Shown here: positions 17,689 through 22,033 of the stretch, piece by piece | Numbering within the stretch: position 1 is the stretch's first letter | Layout of the letters: each line of letters opens with the position of its first letter | Assembly: GCA_026398575.1 (NCBI GenBank) | Contig: JAPLSP010000664.1 | Location: forward strand, 1 to 22,033 | DNA from: Candidatus Sumerlaeota bacterium | GTDB taxonomy: Bacteria > Sumerlaeota > Sumerlaeia > JADFCT01 | Direction of reading: 5' to 3' | DNA: 22,033 nt | Notes under the pieces: generated by a model | Seen by the model: the letters and a program-made list of their open reading frames with translations, nothing else | What the model was told of the DNA's origin: nothing | Databases searched by the model: none | Translations under genes and position numbers: made by a program

Positions 17689-18972
17689 ATGAATCAACCT
17701 GAACTTCTACACTACCGCGAGCTGCTTGGCGATATCAAGACGCGCGTCCGCCAAGCCCAGTCCTGCGCCGCCCTCTCTGCCAATGCGGAAATGCTCCACC
17801 TTTATTGGGACATTGGCCGCATGATCGCCGTTCGGCAGAAGCAGGAGGGATGGGGCGCAGGAGTACTTCCCAGATTGGCTGCTGACCTGAAGAACGAACT
17901 GTCAGAGGAAAAGGGGTTTTCCTTGAGAAATCTCAAATTGATGGTACAATTCTATCAGGAATATCCTGCTGTTTTCGAATTTGGGCAACGATCCGTTGCC
18001 CAAATCCCCAACTCATTCCGAGCGCTTGAAATTGGGCAACGGCCCGTTGCCCAATTGGAGACGTCCAGCGATCCGGTCGAATTAAGGCCACGGGTTGTGG
18101 CCCAATTGGCGGCACGGCCTGTATCCCAATTGGAGACGCCTAACGCCTCAGCCGATTTTTTGCCACAGTCTGTGGCAAAATTACCGCCATCTCAAGCAGC
18201 CAAGGTAATGGACCCATCAGCATCCCCAATTGTGCAACGGCCCGTTGCGCAATTGAGCTGGGCGCATAACGTCATCCTCATCCAAAAACTCAAAGACCTT
18301 CCCACCCGCCTCTGGTATGCCCGGCAGGCGCTGGAACAGGGGTGGAGCCGCGATACTCTTGTGGTTCAGATCAAAAGCCGTCTCCATGAGCGCCAGGGAG
18401 GCGCCGTCACTAATTTCGATCAGACTCTGCCCGCGCCGCATTCCGAACTTGCCCGGCTGCTTCTGAAAGACCCCTACCTCTTCGACTTCTTCACCCTCGA
18501 GGAGCCTTTCCATGAGCGGGAACTTGAGACCGGACTGCTCGCCCACATCCAGAAGTTCCTGCTCGAACTCGGACGCGGATTTGCCTTTGTTGGCCGCCAG
18601 TACCGCCTCGAAGTCAGCGACCGGGAATTCTACCTCGACCTCCTCTTCTATCACCTGCACCTCCGCTGCTTCGTTGTCGTTGATCTCAAAAAAGGCGACT
18701 TCAAGCCCGAGTATGCCGGAAAGATGAACTTCTATTGCTCCGTCGTGGATGACCAGCTCCGCCACGCCCACGACGCGCCCACGCTCGGCCTGATCCTCTG
18801 CCAGACCAAGGACCGCATCCTCGCCGAATACGCCCTGCGCGACATCCACAAACCCATCGGCGTCGCCGACTACGAGCTGACCCGCGCCCTGCCGAAAGAA
18901 CTCGCCTCCAGCCTGCCCAGCATCGAGGACATTGAGGTTGAGCTTTCGGAAAACATGAAGGAGGAAGGTTGA
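17689..18972 (+). CDS. DUF1016 / YhcG-type PD-(D/E)XK nuclease family protein with palindromic insert
   Basis: 427 residues from the ATG at 17689, which has AGGTGAAGG just upstream; an ATG at 17644 would add 15 residues. Residues about 5-95 form the N-terminal DUF1016 domain (LHYRELLGDIKTRVRQAQ, LHLYWDIGRMI, GFSLRNLKLMVQFYQEYP). Normally LSW.HN follows within a short loop; here about 90 residues of repeats intervene (about 97-192) before LSWAHNVILIQKLKDL. Residues about 290-415 hold the nuclease domain with FYLDLLFYHLHLRCFVVVDLK, whose Asp and D-x-K match the PD-(D/E)XK pattern, then PEYAGKMNFYCSVVDD. Family members are found near restriction or mobile genes and are thought to act on DNA; no such partner is visible here. 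The gene ends at a strong terminator. Confidence 0.9.
   Translation: MNQPELLHYRELLGDIKTRVRQAQSCAALSANAEMLHLYWDIGRMIAVRQKQEGWGAGVLPRLAADLKNELSEEKGFSLRNLKLMVQFYQEYPAVFEFGQRSVAQIPNSFRALEIGQRPVAQLETSSDPVELRPRVVAQLAARPVSQLETPNASADFLPQSVAKLPPSQAAKVMDPSASPIVQRPVAQLSWAHNVILIQKLKDLPTRLWYARQALEQGWSRDTLVVQIKSRLHERQGGAVTNFDQTLPAPHSELARLLLKDPYLFDFFTLEEPFHERELETGLLAHIQKFLLELGRGFAFVGRQYRLEVSDREFYLDLLFYHLHLRCFVVVDLKKGDFKPEYAGKMNFYCSVVDDQLRHAHDAPTLGLILCQTKDRILAEYALRDIHKPIGVADYELTRALPKELASSLPSIEDIEVELSENMKEEG
17979..18255 (+). repeat. six in-frame palindromic units inside the nuclease gene
   Basis: Palindromes are centred at 17992, 18043, 18094, 18118, 18169 and 18241, all on the first base of a codon. Perfect ones: 17979-18005 (12-bp arms, 3-nt centre), 18030-18056 (13-bp arms) and 18158-18180 (11-bp arms). 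18227-18255 has 14-bp arms with one mismatch; 18086-18102 keeps a 6-bp core; the fourth is worn. Each encodes a version of GQRPVAQL (LRPRVVAQL, FLPQSVAKL, IVQRPVAQL). Three of the centre spacings are 51 nt. Confidence 0.92.
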
Positions 18973-19029
18973 AAGACGTAAATCAAAACCTTCTTCAAAG
19001 AATTCAAGGTATTCGCGACTTCCGTTGGT

Positions 19030-19056
19030 CCCGCGCCCTTCGGGGCGCGGGTTTTC
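19030..19056 (+). terminator. rho-independent terminator after the nuclease gene
   Basis: A perfect 9-bp stem CCCGCGCCC/GGGCGCGGG with a TTCG tetraloop is followed by TTTT on the plus strand, about 58 bp after the nuclease stop. There is no T-run in the other direction, so it serves the plus-strand gene and not the convergent glycosidase. Confidence 0.85.
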
Positions 19057-19105
19057 CATTTAAGGAGCCGGCCATGGCGCGTATGTTTGTTCAAGTTAGC
19101 GGAAA

Positions 19106-21085
19106 TTAAGGGGAAGTAATTATCATCAAATGCCCGCCGTTGGGTTCCATGTTGATGGGGATGATCGAGGCGGATGTCACGCTCTGTTGGGAATGGGATG
19201 CTTCACGCTTGCCAGCCACATCGCCATAGATGCTGGCATTATAGGTAACGCCAGGCGTCAGGAAGTTGAGCGGAAGGGGATAAGAGCGCGGATTGGAATC
19301 GGACATGCTGGCGATGTGCCAGTTTTTTCCCTTGCGGCGCGCGACGGTGACGTAAGCGCCGAGTTGGGCGATAACTTTCATTTCGTCGAAGAGTCCGGGG
19401 AGCTTGTCGAGGAATTCAATTTCTTTGCCGCCTTCGCCGCCGGGTGACCATTGTTTCATTCCGCCGCGGATGGACGCGCGGCCCTCGTACACACACAGCA
19501 TCGCCATCTGATGACAGTGGGTTTTGTTCTTATTATAAATCTCGGGCGTATAATCGAACGGGCCCATCAGGCCGCGCGTGAAGGGGAGCATCACGTCATG
19601 AAGGCCTTTGGTTTTGCCTTCGATCGAGTGTTCCGCTTCCTCGCCGGCCACGCCTTCGACGTTCATCAGATTGGGATACGTCCGCATCAGGCCGCTGGGA
19701 TAGTAGGCGTCGTGGATGACCATGATGAGTTTGTGTTCCGCCGCCTTCTTCACCATGTACGCGATCATGCGCTCGTTGTATTGCATGCCGGGCGGCACGA
19801 AACCTGCCTTGACACCCGCGAGGCCCCACTTTTCATAGAGGGCGAAAACATCTTCGATCGGATGCTCGCCGCCGAATTCTTTGAGGATCTCGCCGCGCAC
19901 ATAAACGCATATCCCGACCTTGGGGCTGAGGCTGTTTCCATAAGCGGTCAATTCCGGCAGATTGAGATCAACGAAATTGCCGCCGGAATCCGCTTTCGGG
20001 CGGAAGGGGACCCATCCCTTGGCGCTGGCCATTGGATTGCCTCCGATATTTTGTTTCCACTCCGGTTTGTCGTTCCAGAAGGGGAGTTTGCGCGTCTCGA
20101 AGAATTCAATTTCCTTCGGCGTCCATTTTGTCTCGGCGCCGTACCAGGAGTGATCTATCTCCAGATACTCGACGTTGTGGGCGGATGCGAACTCCAGCAG
20201 TTTCTTCAACTCGCTCGTCACCATGCGGGTGTTGCGCACCTGGCAGATCGCCTGGCCGGGCCTGATCCATGAAGGTTCGGCGATGGCGCAGGATGGATTC
20301 AGATTCTCCACGATGGCGCGGTTCTCGAGGAGTTTCGCGGCGGTCTCGCCAACGATGATCACTTCCCATGACGTGCTGAATGGAGCGGCGCCCGTGGAAG
20401 GAGAGTGCATGACGCCAATGATCGTGCCAGAGGCGCCGGTCTTTTTCGACCAGTTTGTCATGGAGAAATTGGCGCGATCCGCATCCATGAGGGAGACGAA
20501 ATTTCCCTCCCCGACGTCCACCGTCACATTCCCTTCGCTTCGCGACATGTTGTCAATCTTCACCGTGCCATACTCGTAATTTCTACATTGATAGATGGTC
20601 TGATTGCCTTTGAATTTATATTCCGTCAATCTCTTCTTGATGGAGAAATTATTCAAGTTTGGTTGCGCGGGGAAATGATACCGGCAGGCGACGCCCTCGT
20701 TGTAAGCCCGCAGTATGATATGGAATATGCGCTGGCGCCCCGCCGTTTCCTGAAGTTTGATCGTCAGTTCGTTATAGTGATCTTTCAATTCGCTCCACGA
20801 TCCCCACACCGGTTTCCAGGTTGTATTGGCGGTCGCTCGCTCGGCTCCGATCATTGTATAGGACCCGCTGAGAGTATCTGAGCTGAACACGACTCCCAGC
20901 AGGCCGTTTTCGATAAACTTGTTACTTCCATACGCGACATCCCAATAAGGCTGCGCGCCTTTCACTTCAAAACTCACCTTTATCTTGCCATCTGGAGATT
21001 GAATCGTTTCCCCCCCGTAAGCGAGCATGCCTGCGCTTGCGAAACCGATGGCGATTAATAATTGGAAGATCATTTTATTGTGCAT
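19106..21085 (-). CDS. GH97-family glycoside hydrolase
   Basis: 659 residues from the ATG at 21085 (GGTGAG just upstream); a GTG at 21094 would add three residues and overlap the upstream stop. Signal peptide: MIFQLLIAIGFASAGMLAYG. There are three GH97 parts: an N-terminal sandwich (about 25-260, opening TIQSPDGKIKVSFEV), a barrel (about 265-540) with YLEIDHSWYG, GLAGVKAGFVPPG and RTYPNLMNVEGVAGEE, and a C-terminal domain with WHIASMSDSNPRSY. The family hydrolyses alpha-glucosides or alpha-galactosides by inverting or retaining routes. The site where retaining members carry the Asp nucleophile reads KAGF (G428), as in inverting members. Another key spot reads HD (H458, D459), where HE or HG is usual. 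E477 fits the general acid. Substrate and mechanism are therefore uncertain. It is the second gene of a pair. Confidence 0.9.
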   Translation of the reverse strand: MHNKMIFQLLIAIGFASAGMLAYGGETIQSPDGKIKVSFEVKGAQPYWDVAYGSNKFIENGLLGVVFSSDTLSGSYTMIGAERATANTTWKPVWGSWSELKDHYNELTIKLQETAGRQRIFHIILRAYNEGVACRYHFPAQPNLNNFSIKKRLTEYKFKGNQTIYQCRNYEYGTVKIDNMSRSEGNVTVDVGEGNFVSLMDADRANFSMTNWSKKTGASGTIIGVMHSPSTGAAPFSTSWEVIIVGETAAKLLENRAIVENLNPSCAIAEPSWIRPGQAICQVRNTRMVTSELKKLLEFASAHNVEYLEIDHSWYGAETKWTPKEIEFFETRKLPFWNDKPEWKQNIGGNPMASAKGWVPFRPKADSGGNFVDLNLPELTAYGNSLSPKVGICVYVRGEILKEFGGEHPIEDVFALYEKWGLAGVKAGFVPPGMQYNERMIAYMVKKAAEHKLIMVIHDAYYPSGLMRTYPNLMNVEGVAGEEAEHSIEGKTKGLHDVMLPFTRGLMGPFDYTPEIYNKNKTHCHQMAMLCVYEGRASIRGGMKQWSPGGEGGKEIEFLDKLPGLFDEMKVIAQLGAYVTVARRKGKNWHIASMSDSNPRSYPLPLNFLTPGVTYNASIYGDVAGKREASHSQQSVTSASIIPINMEPNGGHLMIITSP

Positions 21086-21090
21086 TACTC

Positions 21091-21810
21091 TCACCGCCGC
21101 ATCGTAAAATCATAAAATCGGTTTTGCCCTTCACAGCCGGTGATTCCGATGTAGCAGGAGTCCGGCAAGGAGTCGTCGGCGTAGCCGAACGTATGGCTGG
21201 CGACCGAGACGGTCAGGACTTTGCCAGTCTTCTTTACTTCGAGCGTGTACTTCGTGTCCTTCTCCAACGGGAAATTAGCGAAGGCCGCTTTTCGATAGGT
21301 CGGTTTTCCGTCTTTGACGAAGTGATGCCAGACGTTCACTCCTTCGTTGAAGATGACGATCTCAAAGTGTTCGGCATATTCCTTCCGCCCTTTGGAATCC
21401 TCAGCGAGTTCGGGTGCCAGCACAATCAGCGGCGCCATCTTGTGGGTGAAGGACATTGTCGCGGCGACGGTCACATTCCCCGTGACTTTCTCCTTGTACA
21501 CCATGCTCGAATACGTCTCATCCGCCCGCTTGTTTTGAAGCTCTTCCGGCGTGGCTTGCGGCGGAACTTCATTGGCAATGCAGTCCTCCTGCTGAACCCA
21601 GCCGCCAACGTGATCGCTCTTTGATTTCTTGACCGGCGTCCAGTCGCTTCGTTTCCAGCTGCCCGACGTGAAGACACAGGAATAAATCGTCTTCGCCGCG
21701 CCATCGGCGGCAGGCGCCACGGCCTCGCCGCATGGCAACAGCAGAATCATGGTGGCCAATCGGGTGAGTGATCTTACGAGGCCGGCATGGGACTTATTCA
21801 TGGTAATCAT
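21091..21810 (-). CDS. secreted sandwich-fold protein (YesU/LamG-like), function unknown
   Basis: 239 residues. N-terminal signal: RSLTRLATMILLLPCGEAVA, with cleavage near residue 34. The mature part reads as a single concanavalin-like domain: WVQQEDCIANEVPP, TYSSMVYKEKVTGNVTVAA, FEIVIFNEGVNVWHHF, KDTKYTLEVKKTGKVLTVSV, ending SCYIGITGCEGQNRFYDF. This pattern of alternating strands and the WHHF motif recall YesU/DUF1961 or DUF1080-type proteins, which bind or process sugars outside the cell; I cannot be more exact. The stop lies 5 bp before the GH97 ATG, so the two are almost surely one transcript with this gene first. GGAGGAAAAGG precedes the ATG. It may help the glycosidase bind or present its substrate (inference). 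Confidence 0.8.
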   Translation of the reverse strand: MITMNKSHAGLVRSLTRLATMILLLPCGEAVAPAADGAAKTIYSCVFTSGSWKRSDWTPVKKSKSDHVGGWVQQEDCIANEVPPQATPEELQNKRADETYSSMVYKEKVTGNVTVAATMSFTHKMAPLIVLAPELAEDSKGRKEYAEHFEIVIFNEGVNVWHHFVKDGKPTYRKAAFANFPLEKDTKYTLEVKKTGKVLTVSVASHTFGYADDSLPDSCYIGITGCEGQNRFYDFTMRR

Positions 21811-22013
21811 TTTGCCTTTTCCTCCACACCGTGCTGGTTCAAAGGGGATCTATCTTGCCATTAGAAGAAAAGTGAAATTTGGAATGCCAATTAGCAGCAA
21901 TAAGATAAACAAAACGTATGCCTTTAGCCGCCTGAAGTAGGTGATGAAAATAATTTTCATAAACCCGAAAATTTAACTATTGTGACGTGAGGCCTTTATG
22001 TAATGTCCGTCTC
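21811..22013. other. A/T-rich upstream region of the GH97 operon
   Basis: This should hold the promoter of the minus-strand pair. A 6-bp-stem hairpin (TCCGTC/GACGGA, 22006-22021) lies at its right end. No gene and no certain promoter boxes were seen. Confidence 0.4.
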
Positions 22014-22033
22014 ATGACGGAACAAATCACCGA
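22014..22033 (+). CDS. possible gene start cut by the window edge
   Basis: ATG at 22014 opens MTEQIT and runs off the window. It resembles an ordinary protein start but has no ribosome site, and six codons cannot prove coding. Confidence 0.2.

Noticed and set aside
17979..18255. Reading the palindromes in the nuclease gene as a CRISPR-like array
   Set aside because: They are in frame, encode a repeated peptide, vary in sequence and have short non-unique spacers, unlike a CRISPR array.
18217..19059. 280-codon minus-strand frame over the nuclease 3' end
   Set aside because: It is opposite the conserved PD-(D/E)XK domain and runs through the terminator hairpin.
19074..19109. 11-codon frame (MARMFVQVSGN) with AAGGAG six bases upstream
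   Set aside because: It lies after a strong terminator and overlaps the GH97 stop; too short to support as a gene.

Overview
The window looks like a GC-rich chromosomal stretch from a bacterium of the PVC group or a neighbouring lineage (Planctomycetes, Lentisphaerae, Verrucomicrobia or Hydrogenedentes-like). This is inferred from family content: a secreted DUF1080 protein, two giant exported PQQ-type beta-propeller proteins carrying a methyltransferase-like domain, a Tat-exported sugar-isomerase-like protein, a GH97 glycosidase, and many palindromic intergenic elements of the kind common in those genomes. No rRNA, tRNA, CRISPR array, transposase or phage gene was recognised.

Layout. 1-165 is a long hairpin downstream of a minus-strand gene for a membrane-anchored helical-repeat/ankyrin protein (166-2658). 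A small toxin-antitoxin pair follows on the plus strand (2956-3496), then a secreted DUF1080 protein (3597-4310). A 234-bp nested inverted repeat (4390-4623) runs into the 3' end of a minus-strand group: PHP-domain phosphoesterase (4614-5489), pyruvate kinase (5675-7150) and a Tat-signal isomerase-like protein (7338-8876). The gaps in that group hold a tandem-repeat tract and a perfect 57-bp palindrome. Divergent from it on the plus strand are two very large exported proteins (9122-13084 and 13235-17164). They share the same modules in a permuted order: propeller 'A', propeller 'B' and a methyltransferase-like fold. A repeat element with 2+4 copies of a 12-mer follows (17165-17305), then a DUF1016/YhcG-like PD-(D/E)XK nuclease gene (17689-18972) with a strong terminator. 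Last come a convergent, probably co-transcribed minus-strand pair (GH97 glycosidase 19106-21085 and a small secreted sandwich-fold protein 21091-21810) and a possible gene start at the right edge.

How the genes may work together. Several products fit handling of carbohydrates in the envelope (DUF1080, isomerase-like, propellers, GH97 and its partner), with pyruvate kinase as cytosolic glycolysis. A shared pathway is inference only.

The most unusual signal is in the DUF1016 nuclease gene. A stretch of about 290 bp carries six in-frame copies of a 27-30-nt palindrome, all centred on the first base of a codon, several spaced exactly 51 nt apart. Sequence differences between copies are often matched on the opposite arm. 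It resembles the protein-coding palindromic elements known in Rickettsia, but in an unrelated-looking sequence. The second is the permuted domain order of the two neighbouring propeller/methyltransferase proteins, one of which has lost its SAM-binding glycine motif.
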